A DNA stretch of 64,000 nt from Candidatus Enterococcus testudinis. Its GTDB lineage: Bacteria > Bacillota > Bacilli > Lactobacillales > Enterococcaceae. Both the position numbers and the translations under genes were made by a program. Below are positions 25,466 through 34,794 of this stretch, piece after piece (positions within the stretch are counted from its first letter, which is position 1; each line of letters starts with the position of its first letter). The stretch lies in contig NZ_NGKU01000001.1 of assembly GCF_002140915.1 (NCBI RefSeq), forward strand, positions 1,424,900 through 1,488,899, read 5' to 3'. The notes below the pieces were generated by a model that had not been told where the DNA came from, searched no databases, and saw only the letters and a program-made list of their open reading frames with translations.

Positions 25466-28111
25466 ATGTCAAAAAATAAATTATTGCTTGTGGATGGCAA
25501 CAGTGTCGCTTTTCGCGCATTCTTTGCTTTACATAATTCACTGGAACGCTTCAAAAACAATAACGGATTGCATACAAATGCGATCTATGCCTTCAATAAT
25601 ATGTTCGAAAATGTGATGGCCAAAGAACAACCTACGCATGTGCTTGTGGCTTTTGATGCAGGCAAGACGACTTTCCGTACCTCCATGTATCACGCGTATA
25701 AAGGTGGTCGTGCCAAAACACCGGGTGAATTTAGAGAACAAATGCCGTATATCCGCGAATTGATCAATGCATTAGGTGTGCAACATTATGAATTGCCCAA
25801 CTATGAAGCAGATGATATCATCGGCACGTTGGCCCATCAAATAGACAAAGACCAATTTGATGTAGTGGTATTATCGGGGGATCGAGATTTGACTCAGCTT
25901 GCCACAGATCATGTCAAAGTTGACATTACCGTCAAAGGTGTCAGCGAGATCGAAAGCTATACCCCAGCCCATGTCGCAGAGAAGTATGATGGTTTGACGC
26001 CACTGCAGATCATTGATATGAAAGGCTTGGCCGGTGATGCATCAGACAATATTCCTGGTGTCACCAAGATTGGCGAAAAAACAGCGATCAAACTCTTAAA
26101 GGAATATGGATCAGTTGAAGGTATTTATGAGCATATCGATGACTTGAAGAAAAGCAAAATGAAGGAAAACTTGATCAATGATCATGACATTGCCCTTTTA
26201 TCGAAACAGTTGGCCACGATTAATGTACATGCGCCAGTGGAAATCAACATCGATGATTTAAAGTACGAAGGCAAAGACTTAGATAAATTGGTGCCTTTCT
26301 ACCAAGAAATGAACTTTAACGGATTCCTCGAAAAATTGAATATCACTGCTGAACCAGTAGAAATGGCGGATATTTTATTTGATGTAGTGGAGGCGTTCAC
26401 ACCAGATATGTTCCAAAACGATATGGCATTATATGTTGAAATGCTAGGGGATAACTACCATTTGGAAGATATTGTTGGCGTCGCTTGGGGCAATAAAGAA
26501 AAAATTTATGTGACCACACAAGATCAATTATTTGAGCATCCGGATTTTATTGCTTGGTTGCAAGACCCGCAACGACACATCAATGTCTATGATGCAAAAC
26601 GCACTTATGTCGCATTGAATCGGTATGCAAAAGCGCCTGTTGGCATCAACTTTGATGTGTTATTGGCAGCTTACCTTTTAGATACCAATGACAACAACAA
26701 CGATATTGCAGGTGTCGCTGCCCACTATGGTTATACAGATATCCAATCTGATGAAGCTGTCTACGGCAAAGGGGCCAAGAAAGGTTTGCCGGCAGATGAA
26801 GAAGCTTTCTTCGCCCACTTGGCCAGAAAAGCTGCGGCAATCGTTGATTTAACACCAAAATTGACACATGAATTGGCAGAAAAAAATCAGACTGCCTTGT
26901 TCCAAGATATGGAATTGCCATTATCGATCATCTTGGCTGAGATGGAAATCACAGGTATTCACGTGGATGCAGCCCGTCTGCATACGATGAAAGGCGAATT
27001 TGCCCAACGATTGCAAGAAATCGAAGAAAAAATCTACGCAGAAGCCGGGGAAACCTTTAATTTGAATTCACCGAAGCAATTGGGTGTGATTTTATTTGAG
27101 AAAATGGGTCTGCCAGTGATCAAAAAAACCAAGACGGGTTATTCCACAGCGGTGGATGTCTTAGAACAATTAAAAGAGCAAGCCCCAATCGTTGAAGATA
27201 TTTTGACGTATCGTCAAATCGCTAAAATCCAATCGACTTATGTGGAAGGGCTGTTGAAAGTCATTCAAAGTGACGGCAAGGTTCATACCCGCTATGTTCA
27301 AACATTGACTCAAACAGGTCGCTTGAGTTCTGTCGATCCGAACTTGCAAAATATCCCGATTCGTTTGGAAGAAGGCCGGAAGATTAGGGAAGCCTTTGTG
27401 CCGAGAAATCCTGATTGGTTGATTTATTCCTCCGACTATTCTCAGATCGAATTGCGGGTGTTGGCCCATATTTCGAATGATACCCATTTGAAAGAGGCCT
27501 TTATCGAAGGACAAGATATCCATTCCAGCACAGCGATGCGGGTCTTTGGCATCTCAACGCCGGAAGAAGTCACCGGCAACATGCGTCGACAAGCCAAAGC
27601 TGTCAACTTCGGTATCGTCTATGGTATCTCTGATTATGGTCTATCTCAAAACTTAGGAATCAGCCGTAAAGAAGCGCAGCAATACATCGATACGTATTTC
27701 GATAAATACCCAGGGGTCAAAACATACATGGAAGATGTCGTTCGAGAAGCCAAAGACAAAGGGTATGTCGAAACTTTGTATAACCGTAGACGTTATTTGC
27801 CTGATATCAATTCACGGAATTTCAATATTCGAAACTTCGCGGAACGCACGGCCATCAATACCCCAATCCAGGGAAGTGCGGCAGATATTTTAAAAATCGC
27901 AATGATCGATTTAGCCAAACGATTAAAAGAAGAAAACTTGGCTGCCACGATGCTGCTGCAAGTCCACGATGAGTTGGTCTTTGAGGTGCCTGCGGATGAA
28001 TTAGAACGTTTAGATGCCCTTGTCAAAGAAGTCATGGAACAAGCTGTTTCCTTACAAGTACCATTGCTGACTGACAGCAATTGGGGCAAAACATGGTATG
28101 AAGCAAAATAA
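25466..28111 (+). CDS. polA: DNA polymerase I
   Basis: This 881-residue family A polymerase has an N-terminal 5'-3' exonuclease (LLVDGNSVAFRAFFAL), a central exonuclease-like domain and a C-terminal polymerase with motif A DYSQIELRVLAHIS, motif B RRQAKAVNFGIVYG and motif C QVHDELVFEV. The central domain has YVE where active proofreaders have DxE, so 3'-5' exonuclease activity is probably lost, as in other Gram-positive PolI. mutM and coaE follow closely. Confidence 0.97.
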   Translation: MSKNKLLLVDGNSVAFRAFFALHNSLERFKNNNGLHTNAIYAFNNMFENVMAKEQPTHVLVAFDAGKTTFRTSMYHAYKGGRAKTPGEFREQMPYIRELINALGVQHYELPNYEADDIIGTLAHQIDKDQFDVVVLSGDRDLTQLATDHVKVDITVKGVSEIESYTPAHVAEKYDGLTPLQIIDMKGLAGDASDNIPGVTKIGEKTAIKLLKEYGSVEGIYEHIDDLKKSKMKENLINDHDIALLSKQLATINVHAPVEINIDDLKYEGKDLDKLVPFYQEMNFNGFLEKLNITAEPVEMADILFDVVEAFTPDMFQNDMALYVEMLGDNYHLEDIVGVAWGNKEKIYVTTQDQLFEHPDFIAWLQDPQRHINVYDAKRTYVALNRYAKAPVGINFDVLLAAYLLDTNDNNNDIAGVAAHYGYTDIQSDEAVYGKGAKKGLPADEEAFFAHLARKAAAIVDLTPKLTHELAEKNQTALFQDMELPLSIILAEMEITGIHVDAARLHTMKGEFAQRLQEIEEKIYAEAGETFNLNSPKQLGVILFEKMGLPVIKKTKTGYSTAVDVLEQLKEQAPIVEDILTYRQIAKIQSTYVEGLLKVIQSDGKVHTRYVQTLTQTGRLSSVDPNLQNIPIRLEEGRKIREAFVPRNPDWLIYSSDYSQIELRVLAHISNDTHLKEAFIEGQDIHSSTAMRVFGISTPEEVTGNMRRQAKAVNFGIVYGISDYGLSQNLGISRKEAQQYIDTYFDKYPGVKTYMEDVVREAKDKGYVETLYNRRRYLPDINSRNFNIRNFAERTAINTPIQGSAADILKIAMIDLAKRLKEENLAATMLLQVHDELVFEVPADELERLDALVKEVMEQAVSLQVPLLTDSNWGKTWYEAK

Positions 28112-28125
28112 ATGAGGTGAAAGTT

Positions 28126-28968
28126 GTGCCAGAATTACCGGAAGTCGAAACAGTCCGTAAAGGATTAGCGTCATTAGTCTTGAACAAAACCATTGCCTCC
28201 GTAGATGTACGCTGGCCACGAATCATTGAAAGTCCCGAAGTGCCGATGTTTTCGGCACTGTTGAAAGGACAGCAATTGTTGGGATTCGATCGCAGAGGGA
28301 AATTTCTGATCTTCAAATTGACCGATTATGATTTGATTTCACATTTACGCATGGAAGGCAAATATGAATTTTTTGCAAATGAACCTATCATTGATAAGCA
28401 TACCCATATCATTTTTCATTTCACGGATGGCAGTCAATTGCAGTATCATGATGTCCGCAAATTTGGACGAATGACCCTCGTTGATAAAGATCAAAGCAAC
28501 ATGTATAAAGGCATTCAGCAACTGGGCCCTGAACCAAAGCCGGAACTGTTTTTGCTGCCTGCATTTGAACGCGGTCTAAAGAAAGCCAAAAAAGCAATCA
28601 AACCTTTATTGCTGGATCAAAAATTGGTGACAGGATTAGGGAATATCTATGTGGACGAAGCGTTATGGGAAGCCAAGATCCATCCGGAACAACCGGCCAA
28701 TACATTGACTTCAGATGAGATCGTGTTGCTGCATGCCGCAATCATTGATGTCTTGGATCGTGCTGTAAAAGCCGGTGGAACAACGATTCGTACGTATCTA
28801 AATGCATTGGGAGAAGCAGGTAAATTCCAACAATCCCTGCATGTCTATGGTCAAACAGGCAATCCATGTCCCCGTTGCGGCACCCCAATCGTCAAAATCA
28901 AAGTTGCCCAACGAGGAACCCATTTTTGTCCTCATTGCCAACAATTGCAGATGAGGGACTTCCTATGA
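28126..28968 (+). CDS. mutM: Formamidopyrimidine-DNA glycosylase
   Basis: This 280-residue repair enzyme removes 8-oxoguanine and FaPy lesions. The mature protein must start with Pro after Met; the GTG at 28126 gives PELPEVETVRKG, so it is preferred over the in-frame GTG at 28117. A conserved KFGRM loop and LGNIYVDEALW are present, and the C-terminal zinc finger is CPRCGTP to FCPHCQQ. Its stop overlaps the coaE start (ATGA). Confidence 0.95.
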   Translation: MPELPEVETVRKGLASLVLNKTIASVDVRWPRIIESPEVPMFSALLKGQQLLGFDRRGKFLIFKLTDYDLISHLRMEGKYEFFANEPIIDKHTHIIFHFTDGSQLQYHDVRKFGRMTLVDKDQSNMYKGIQQLGPEPKPELFLLPAFERGLKKAKKAIKPLLLDQKLVTGLGNIYVDEALWEAKIHPEQPANTLTSDEIVLLHAAIIDVLDRAVKAGGTTIRTYLNALGEAGKFQQSLHVYGQTGNPCPRCGTPIVKIKVAQRGTHFCPHCQQLQMRDFL

Positions 28969-29567
28969 GTTTTTATTTGGGGATCACTGGTGGGATAGCG
29001 ACAGGGAAAAGTACGGCTGTTGCTCATTTTCAACAATTGGGCTTTCCGATTGTTGATGCCGACTTAATCGCTAGAGAAGTCGTTCTTCCTGGCACACCAG
29101 GATTAGCATCAGTCGTGGCGGCATTTGGCGAAACGATTTTGACTGATCAAGGCGCTTTGAATCGAGATTTTTTAGGAGAAATCGTTTTTTCTGACGGAGA
29201 CAAAAGAAAACAGTTGAACCAATTGCTTTCGCCTTTTATTCGTCAGGAAATTCTACATCAGATGGCTACTTTCAAGGAACAGCCCCTCGTGATCGTGGAT
29301 ATCCCACTGCTTTATGAAGCGGGGTATGATCAATATATGGACCAAGTAGCAGTGATTTATGTGCCGGAAGCTATCCAAAAACAGCGCTTGATGATACGCA
29401 ATCAATTAAGTGAAGCAGAAGCAGACTTGAGGATCGCCAGTCAATTACCGATTGAAAAGAAAAAGGTTCGTGCCGATGTTGTCTTTGATAATCAAGACTC
29501 AGTTGCGGACTTGATACAGCAGATCGATGCATGGATCGAGGATTTTATCGGAAAAGTACAAGTTTAA
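28965..29567 (+). CDS. coaE: Dephospho-CoA kinase
   Basis: This 200-residue P-loop kinase performs the last step of CoA synthesis. It starts LGITGGIATGKST (Walker A), then IVDADLIAREVV and IPLLYEAGYD. It is coupled to mutM by the overlapping ATGA, the usual polA-mutM-coaE order. The open frame extends 5' inside mutM but has no Shine-Dalgarno or family match. Confidence 0.95.
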   Translation: MSFYLGITGGIATGKSTAVAHFQQLGFPIVDADLIAREVVLPGTPGLASVVAAFGETILTDQGALNRDFLGEIVFSDGDKRKQLNQLLSPFIRQEILHQMATFKEQPLVIVDIPLLYEAGYDQYMDQVAVIYVPEAIQKQRLMIRNQLSEAEADLRIASQLPIEKKKVRADVVFDNQDSVADLIQQIDAWIEDFIGKVQV

Positions 29568-29590
29568 ACACGGTCATCTGAAAAGCTAAT

Positions 29591-29644
29591 AAAGCATCCG
29601 AAGGGATTGGGTTTAAGAGAAAACCAATCCCTTCGGATGCTTTT
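29591..29644. terminator. Bidirectional terminator between coaE and the ABC ATPase gene
   Basis: A 20-bp perfect stem (from AAAGCATCCG to CGGATGCTTT) between convergent genes, with A and T runs on both sides. Confidence 0.9.
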
Positions 29645-29646
29645 AC

Positions 29647-30426
29647 TTATTTTGGTAAGACGATTTGCCGCGCTTCGGTGAAGGGATAGATAGTGATCGG
29701 TTTTTCATAAAATGCCGCCAAATTGTCTTCAGTAAAGACCTGTTTCCTTGGGCCAGACGCATAGACCTTTCCTTTTTTCAGCAGCAGCAAATGATCAAAA
29801 AACGGCAGCAATTCTTCCGTATGATGGGTCACATAAATAAAGGTTGGCGGATGCTCAGCATATTGCAATGCCGAGATTCTATGCAAAAATTCTTCCCGAG
29901 CGAAAAGATCTAAGCCGGTACAAGGTTCATCAAGAATCATGATTTCCGGGTCAGCCATGAGTGCTCTGGCAATCATCACCAATTGCTTTTCTCCTTGAGA
30001 CAGCTGCCTGAAGGGTGCGCCGATCAAATGACTGATGCCAAGGGAAGACAAATGGTGCTTTGCCTGTTCAAGTAATGCACGATCATAATGCTGATAGAGA
30101 CCTATACTAGCAAATTTTCCTGACAAAACGATGTCTTCGATAGGGTCACTAGCATAAAATTTACCTTGGATAGCAGCGCTGACCCAGCCGATGCGCCTTT
30201 GCAAGTCTGGTACAGATGTTTTGCCTAATATTTCTCCTAAGACGTTGCGGGTACCGGCAGATGGCCATAGTGCACCAGTGATCATTTGAAGCAGCAAGCT
30301 TTTACCGGCGCCATTAAGTCCCAAAATTCCCCAATGCTGTCCTTCATCGACTTGCCATGAGATATCATCTAATAGTGGTTGTTCGTTGCGGATAAATGTA
30401 AGATGTTTAAAGTCGATTTTCGGCAT
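29647..30426 (-). CDS. ABC transporter ATP-binding protein
   Basis: About 259 residues from the second of two adjacent ATGs, placed 6 bp from GGAG. It has Walker A LGLNGAGKSLLLQ, signature FRQLSQGEKQLVMIARAL and Walker B EIMILDEPCTGLDLFA. No permease or binding protein gene adjoins it, so the partner and substrate are unknown. It resembles stand-alone ATPases of the YlmA/ModF type. It is monocistronic and convergent with coaE. Confidence 0.85.
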   Translation of the reverse strand: MPKIDFKHLTFIRNEQPLLDDISWQVDEGQHWGILGLNGAGKSLLLQMITGALWPSAGTRNVLGEILGKTSVPDLQRRIGWVSAAIQGKFYASDPIEDIVLSGKFASIGLYQHYDRALLEQAKHHLSSLGISHLIGAPFRQLSQGEKQLVMIARALMADPEIMILDEPCTGLDLFAREEFLHRISALQYAEHPPTFIYVTHHTEELLPFFDHLLLLKKGKVYASGPRKQVFTEDNLAAFYEKPITIYPFTEARQIVLPK

Positions 30427-30532
30427 CATTTTCTCCTTTGTTTGAAACTGAATATTCTGACGATTGTCGTCTGGTGTGTAGTATACCATATTTATCTTCA
30501 TAGGATAAAGGATGTATCCGCATTCGTATCTT

Positions 30533-30561
30533 TTGTTTTATCTTCAGTTCCTTGCTATGAT
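30533..30561 (+). promoter_or_regulatory. Promoter of the CsbD-like gene
   Basis: TTGTTT (30533-30538), 17-bp spacer, TATGAT (30556-30561): a near-consensus housekeeping sigma promoter 27 bp before the start codon. Confidence 0.75.
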
Positions 30562-30587
30562 AGATATATACAGTAGGAGGGATATTC

Positions 30588-30917
30588 ATGGGAACGTTTA
30601 AAGATGAAAAAGACGTGATCGTTGGTTCCGCCAAAGAAAAAATCGGTGGATGGACCAAGAACGAAGAATTGGAACAATCGGGTAAAGAACAAGCAATGGA
30701 AGGACGAATCGGTCAAGAGCACCGAGAACAACGGGTGGATGAATTGGATCGACAAAATGATGAACGAGATGCCCGTAACGACCGTACGACACCAGAAACG
30801 ATCGGCCAAGAAGAATTGTTAAGTGAAGAACATCCAGATCTAAACAAGATGACTTCAACTGAACGGCGTGATGCAGATCAATTAAAACATTTCACAGGTA
30901 TTGAAGACAAATTATAA
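30588..30917 (+). CDS. CsbD-like stress-associated small protein
   Basis: This 109-residue, very hydrophilic protein has an N-terminal part (GSAKEKIGGWTKNEELEQSG) that follows the CsbD pattern; the remainder is rich in Glu, Asp, Arg and Gln and probably disordered. CsbD proteins rise under general stress in Bacillus, with unknown molecular role. TAGGAGG precedes the ATG. It has its own promoter and terminator. Confidence 0.75.
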   Translation: MGTFKDEKDVIVGSAKEKIGGWTKNEELEQSGKEQAMEGRIGQEHREQRVDELDRQNDERDARNDRTTPETIGQEELLSEEHPDLNKMTSTERRDADQLKHFTGIEDKL

Positions 30918-30920
30918 ACA

Positions 30921-30958
30921 AACCCCGCAGCTTCTTTGCAGAGGCTGCGGGTTTCTTA
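30921..30958 (+). terminator. Intrinsic terminator after the CsbD-like gene
   Basis: CCCGCAGC/GCTGCGGG stem with an 11- to 12-nt loop and a TTTCTT tail. Confidence 0.8.
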
Positions 30959-30980
30959 TTGATCTCTTCTCAGTCGTCAT

Positions 30981-31009
30981 TTGACAAATGAGATCAGAAC
31001 GCATACAAT
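30981..31009 (+). promoter_or_regulatory. Promoter of the fusB-like gene
   Basis: A perfect -35 TTGACA (30981-30986), 17-bp spacer and TACAAT (31004-31009). It implies an mRNA leader of about 115 nt before the gene at 31132. Confidence 0.8.
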
Positions 31010-31057
31010 ACCTAGTGCAAATTAGTCATTCATGTTCAATGAGGTGGTGGTCATCAA

Positions 31058-31105
31058 ATGCAGATTTTCGCATTGTGTCTAGGAAGAAGTGCTGACTGTA
31101 TATAG
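31058..31105 (+). CDS. Candidate 15-residue leader peptide upstream of the fusB-like gene
   Basis: An ATG at 31058 follows GAGGTGG by 10 nt and reads MQIFALCLGRSADCI before TAG, ending 26 nt before the fusB-like ATG. It lies wholly within the predicted mRNA leader. The codons around the start can form an AATGC/GCATT hairpin. A small reading frame of this kind could control the gene by translational attenuation; this is inference from position and Shine-Dalgarno only. An overlapping 16-codon frame from an ATG at 31032 is less well placed. Confidence 0.4.
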   Translation: MQIFALCLGRSADCI

Positions 31106-31131
31106 TATTCTCAAAAGAAAGAGGCAAGTAG

Positions 31132-31773
31132 ATGATTCAACCTTATCAATTCAATCTGATCAAAGAACAAATGTTTCAATTGGTCCGCACATACCAATCT
31201 GTCAATGATCCGCAAACCATCAAAACCATTGAAGATATGACGAAAGACGTAGTGACGCGCCAATTCGATCCACAAGAAGAGCAAGCCCTATTGATCGTCA
31301 AAGAAATGTTCCAGAGAGGACTAAGTATCAAAAAAGCGGAAGCGCATTTAGCTGATTTGAAAACCTATGTCGAAGCTTTTCAAACACCATCAGTCAAACA
31401 AACGGAAAAGCTATTCCGCAAAGTCAAAAAATTGAAAGTCCCTGATTTTAACCAGTTTGACTTGAAAGGAACGACGTATTTGGCTTGGGACGATATCGGC
31501 AGTCAAAGTAAATTTTTGATTGCGGCGGGTGATGAAGGCTATACTGCTGTTCACGGGCATATGTCAACAGAGGTCAAAAAAGGAATCTGTCCCATCTGTC
31601 AGCATGAAAGCAATGTGTCGATGTTTCTATCCTTGACGAAATCAAGCGGGGATGGCACCTATACCAAACGCGGCAACTATATTTGCCGAGACAGTCAACG
31701 ATGCAATGCCCAACTAACAGATAGGCACCATGTGAACGAATTTATTTCACTGGTCAAAATGAAAGAAAAATAA
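31132..31773 (+). CDS. FusB/FusC family EF-G-binding protein
   Basis: This 213-residue protein has an N-terminal helical domain and a C-terminal zinc-binding treble-clef fold with C153, C156 (GICPICQHES) and C185, C191 (GNYICRDSQRCNAQLTD). FusB-type proteins bind EF-G and free it from fusidic-acid-stalled ribosomes, giving resistance. Chromosomal homologues occur widely in enterococci and Listeria and may be intrinsic; resistance here is not shown by sequence. It is monocistronic with a promoter, long leader and terminator. Confidence 0.9.
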   Translation: MIQPYQFNLIKEQMFQLVRTYQSVNDPQTIKTIEDMTKDVVTRQFDPQEEQALLIVKEMFQRGLSIKKAEAHLADLKTYVEAFQTPSVKQTEKLFRKVKKLKVPDFNQFDLKGTTYLAWDDIGSQSKFLIAAGDEGYTAVHGHMSTEVKKGICPICQHESNVSMFLSLTKSSGDGTYTKRGNYICRDSQRCNAQLTDRHHVNEFISLVKMKEK

Positions 31774-31780
31774 CGGAAAC

Positions 31781-31808
31781 AACGGTAGGAAACTTTCTGC
31801 CGTTTTTT
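31781..31808 (+). terminator. Intrinsic terminator after the fusB-like gene
   Basis: AACGG/CCGTT stem extended by wobble pairs, then TTTTTT. Confidence 0.8.
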
Positions 31809-31901
31809 CATTTTGCTTTAAAAAAACAAGCTTTCTATTATTTAAATTTTCTATTAAAAGGACTAAATGAGCGTTTTTACCTATTGTACCAATACATTTC
31901 A

Positions 31902-31910
31902 TGTTATAAT
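31902..31910 (+). promoter_or_regulatory. Extended -10 promoter of nrdR-dnaB-dnaI
   Basis: TGTTATAAT about 70 bp before nrdR, with a TTGTAC-like element 15 bp upstream of the -10. Confidence 0.55.
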
Positions 31911-31977
31911 TATCTATATAATTTAATCACTTTAGAGAAAAACGTAAACGCACAAGAGAAAAAAATGGGGTGAAACC

Positions 31978-32448
31978 ATGCAATGTCCAAAATGTCACCA
32001 TAACAATTCACGGGTCGTTGACAGCCGTCAAGCAGATGACGGTCGTGTGATTCGTCGACGTAGAGAATGTGAAAACTGCGGCTACCGCTTTACAACTTTT
32101 GAACGGATCGAAGAAGCACCATTGCTTGTGATCAAAAAAAATGGTGCCCGAGAAGAGTTTAATCGAGAAAAAATCTTGCGGGGCTTGATCCGCTCAGCTG
32201 AAAAACGTCCAGTAACAATGGATCAAATGGAAACGATCGTTGATCATGTCGAGTCACGGGTCCGCTCATTAGGTGAGAATGAAGTATCAACCACTATGAT
32301 TGGCGAGTTTGTGATGGAAGAATTGGTCGATCTAGATGAAATTGCTTATATTCGCTTTGCCAGTGTCTATCGTCAGTTCAAGGATATGTCTGTATTCTTA
32401 AAAGAGCTGCAAGATATCGTTGAAAAAGCCAAAGAACCACAAGAGTAA
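31978..32448 (+). CDS. nrdR: Transcriptional repressor NrdR
   Basis: This 156-residue repressor of ribonucleotide reductase genes senses ATP/dATP. It has an N-terminal zinc ribbon with C3, C6, C31 and C34 ([17 protein letters not shown]) and an ATP-cone domain ([19 protein letters not shown]). It leads a co-directional nrdR-dnaB-dnaI cluster, linking dNTP supply and replication initiation as in many Firmicutes. Confidence 0.96.
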   Translation: MQCPKCHHNNSRVVDSRQADDGRVIRRRRECENCGYRFTTFERIEEAPLLVIKKNGAREEFNREKILRGLIRSAEKRPVTMDQMETIVDHVESRVRSLGENEVSTTMIGEFVMEELVDLDEIAYIRFASVYRQFKDMSVFLKELQDIVEKAKEPQE

Positions 32449-32465
32449 AATAAGGGGGAAAACAT

Positions 32466-33836
32466 GTGGGCAATCAACTGCCAAATCAAAGCTATCAAGT
32501 CTTTAAAAGCCGTCCGTTAAGCACGGAAGGTAAAGACGCCCTTATTTATTTATATCAGCCAATCATTGACAGTGATGGCTTGGCGCTTTACCTTTCATTG
32601 GTAGCTGATCATCAAGCTGGAAATGCATCCATGCCCACTGATTTTGTCATACTGGATCTCTTGAATGCCATGAATGTTGGGATGCAACGGTTTATCCAAG
32701 CCAGACAAAAATTGGAAGGTATCGGCTTGTTGCGGACTTTTGAGAAGAATGATCCTCAGCAAGAAACGAGTTATTTGTTTCAATTGCAAGAACCGGTTCA
32801 TCCGCTGGCATTTTTTCAAGATGAGCTATACAGCTACTTGTTGCTGAATCGTGTGGGAGAGCGGAAATTCAATCAATTGGTGTCCCTCTTTCAACCACAA
32901 AAGATCACCATTGAGTCATATCAGGAAACGACCAGTTCCTTCACCGCAGCCTATGGGTTGGATACGCAACGCTTTGCTGCTAGTGAATCAACACTGCAAG
33001 CCGTACGTCAAAGCTTCCAAGAGGAAAACCAACCATTGAGACTAGAAGAAAATGCCATCGATTGGGATTTCTTGCTCTATGAAGCGCAGAGACGCTACAT
33101 TCGATCAGAGAATTTCACCGCGGCTTTTAAACAAAAGCTGTTGATGTATCATGCATTATACGGATATGATGTCTTGGAACTATTGGATCTTATGGCTGAC
33201 AATGTCTCCTTGACGACCGGTGAAGTCGATCAAAAACGACTTGAACAAGCAGTCATCAGAAAATCGCGGCAGTCATTCAACAAAACTGCCAGCCGTGAAG
33301 ATCCGCAAGCAGAATCGCAGTTGCGGCGGTTTAACACCTTAAAACAAAATGGTTTTTCCGAAAATGATATTCTGTTGATCCAAGAAAGTGAACATACCGC
33401 ACCGATTCCATTCCTCAAAGCAATCAAGGTTGAAAAGAATAGTTTCATGACAGATTCAGAACAGTGGTTGATCAAAGGCTTGGTCGAACGGTCGCCTTTG
33501 CCCAATAGTGTCATTAACGTATTGGTCCATTATGCACTGGTCGTTCAAAACAATGCCGCATTGAACGCCAGTTATATCAACAATATCGCAGCTCAATGGT
33601 CAGAATTGAAAATTGGGACTGCTGAAGATGCCATCAAACATGTGCGTAATTTGGTCAAAACAGCCAAAGAAAAGCGTAGCCGACCACAAACCAATGGCAA
33701 TCGGATCATCCGTCAAGAGAAATTGCCAGCGTGGGCAGAAGCGCCAGTTGAAGAGGCGACATTGACGCCGGAACGTCAAGCGGAATTAGACCGCAAATTA
33801 CAAAATTATCTGCATAAGAAAGCTGGTGATAACTAA
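32466..33836 (+). CDS. dnaB: Replication initiation and membrane attachment protein DnaB
   Basis: The 456-residue Firmicute DnaB is a co-loader that helps DnaI place the replicative helicase at origins. The C-terminal part contains the DnaB/DnaD-type DDBH2 domain (LNASYINNIAAQWSELKIGT), and the tail is charged. The start is GTG 32466, 7 bp after AAGGGGG. Its stop shares a base with the dnaI ATG. Confidence 0.9.
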   Translation: MGNQLPNQSYQVFKSRPLSTEGKDALIYLYQPIIDSDGLALYLSLVADHQAGNASMPTDFVILDLLNAMNVGMQRFIQARQKLEGIGLLRTFEKNDPQQETSYLFQLQEPVHPLAFFQDELYSYLLLNRVGERKFNQLVSLFQPQKITIESYQETTSSFTAAYGLDTQRFAASESTLQAVRQSFQEENQPLRLEENAIDWDFLLYEAQRRYIRSENFTAAFKQKLLMYHALYGYDVLELLDLMADNVSLTTGEVDQKRLEQAVIRKSRQSFNKTASREDPQAESQLRRFNTLKQNGFSENDILLIQESEHTAPIPFLKAIKVEKNSFMTDSEQWLIKGLVERSPLPNSVINVLVHYALVVQNNAALNASYINNIAAQWSELKIGTAEDAIKHVRNLVKTAKEKRSRPQTNGNRIIRQEKLPAWAEAPVEEATLTPERQAELDRKLQNYLHKKAGDN

Positions 33837-34762
33837 TGGAAGATGTTGGAAAAAATCTCAATCATATGCTAGATAAACGGAATTATCGCAGTCAATTTTC
33901 GGCGATGATGTCAGAAGTGTTAGAAGACCCAGATGTCAAAGCGTTTATCCAAGAGAACCAGGATGCCTTGACGGAAGCCGATATTCAAAAGAGCTATGCC
34001 AAGCTATATGAGTTTGTCCAAGAAAAACGCAAGTTTCGGATCAATGATCCTGGGATGATCGCTCCAGGATATGAACCAAGATTGGCATTGAATTTCCATT
34101 TTATCGATGTGACTTATGTACCGACCAAAGAATTATTGGCCCATCAGAAACAAGAAGAGATCCGTGGCCGGATCAAAGCGATGGATATGCCGAAGGATAT
34201 TCAAGAAGCCAGTTTTGCAGATTATCAGCAAACTCCTGGCAGAATGGAAGCTATAGCTGCCGCAGTCGATTTCATCAATGCGCTGACGACACAACCGCAA
34301 GATTTCCATAAAGGCCTTTACTTAGTGGGCAGCTTTGGTATTGGCAAAACCTTCTTACTAGGTGCGATCGCTAGAGATTTGGCGGAAGCTGGCTACACCA
34401 CGACGTTGGTTCACTTCCCTACATTTGCTGTGGAAATGAAGCAAGCAATCGGCAAAGACAAAGTGGGAGAAAAGCTAAATGCAGTCAAAAAAGCGCCTAT
34501 TTTAATGATGGATGATATTGGTGCCGATGCGATGAGTAGTTGGATCCGAGATGAAGTATTCGGTGTCATCTTACAGTACCGGATGCAGGAACAATTACCA
34601 ACATTCTTTTCGTCTAATTTCACCATGCATGAATTAGAAGGCCATCTGTCTGTGACCCAAAGAGGAGAATCAGAACCATTGAAAGCCAAGCGAATCATGG
34701 AGCGCATTCGTTATTTGACACAAGAGATACAAATGACTGGTCAAAATCGCCGGAATCAATAA
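33836..34762 (+). CDS. dnaI: Primosomal helicase loader DnaI
   Basis: This 308-residue AAA+ helicase loader has an N-terminal helicase-binding region, Walker A LVGSFGIGKTFLL and Walker B ILMMDDIGADAMSSW, then sensor regions. It loads the DnaC-type replicative helicase together with DnaB and DnaD. It directly overlaps dnaB by one base. Confidence 0.94.
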   Translation: MEDVGKNLNHMLDKRNYRSQFSAMMSEVLEDPDVKAFIQENQDALTEADIQKSYAKLYEFVQEKRKFRINDPGMIAPGYEPRLALNFHFIDVTYVPTKELLAHQKQEEIRGRIKAMDMPKDIQEASFADYQQTPGRMEAIAAAVDFINALTTQPQDFHKGLYLVGSFGIGKTFLLGAIARDLAEAGYTTTLVHFPTFAVEMKQAIGKDKVGEKLNAVKKAPILMMDDIGADAMSSWIRDEVFGVILQYRMQEQLPTFFSSNFTMHELEGHLSVTQRGESEPLKAKRIMERIRYLTQEIQMTGQNRRNQ

Positions 34763-34794
34763 ATTATAAATACATGAAGGAGAGGAAGCCGTCG

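Noticed and set aside
30555..30858. Minus-strand open frames opposite the CsbD-like gene
   Set aside because: Several overlapping frames of about 85 codons mirror the biased codons of the plus-strand gene; none has a Shine-Dalgarno or family match.
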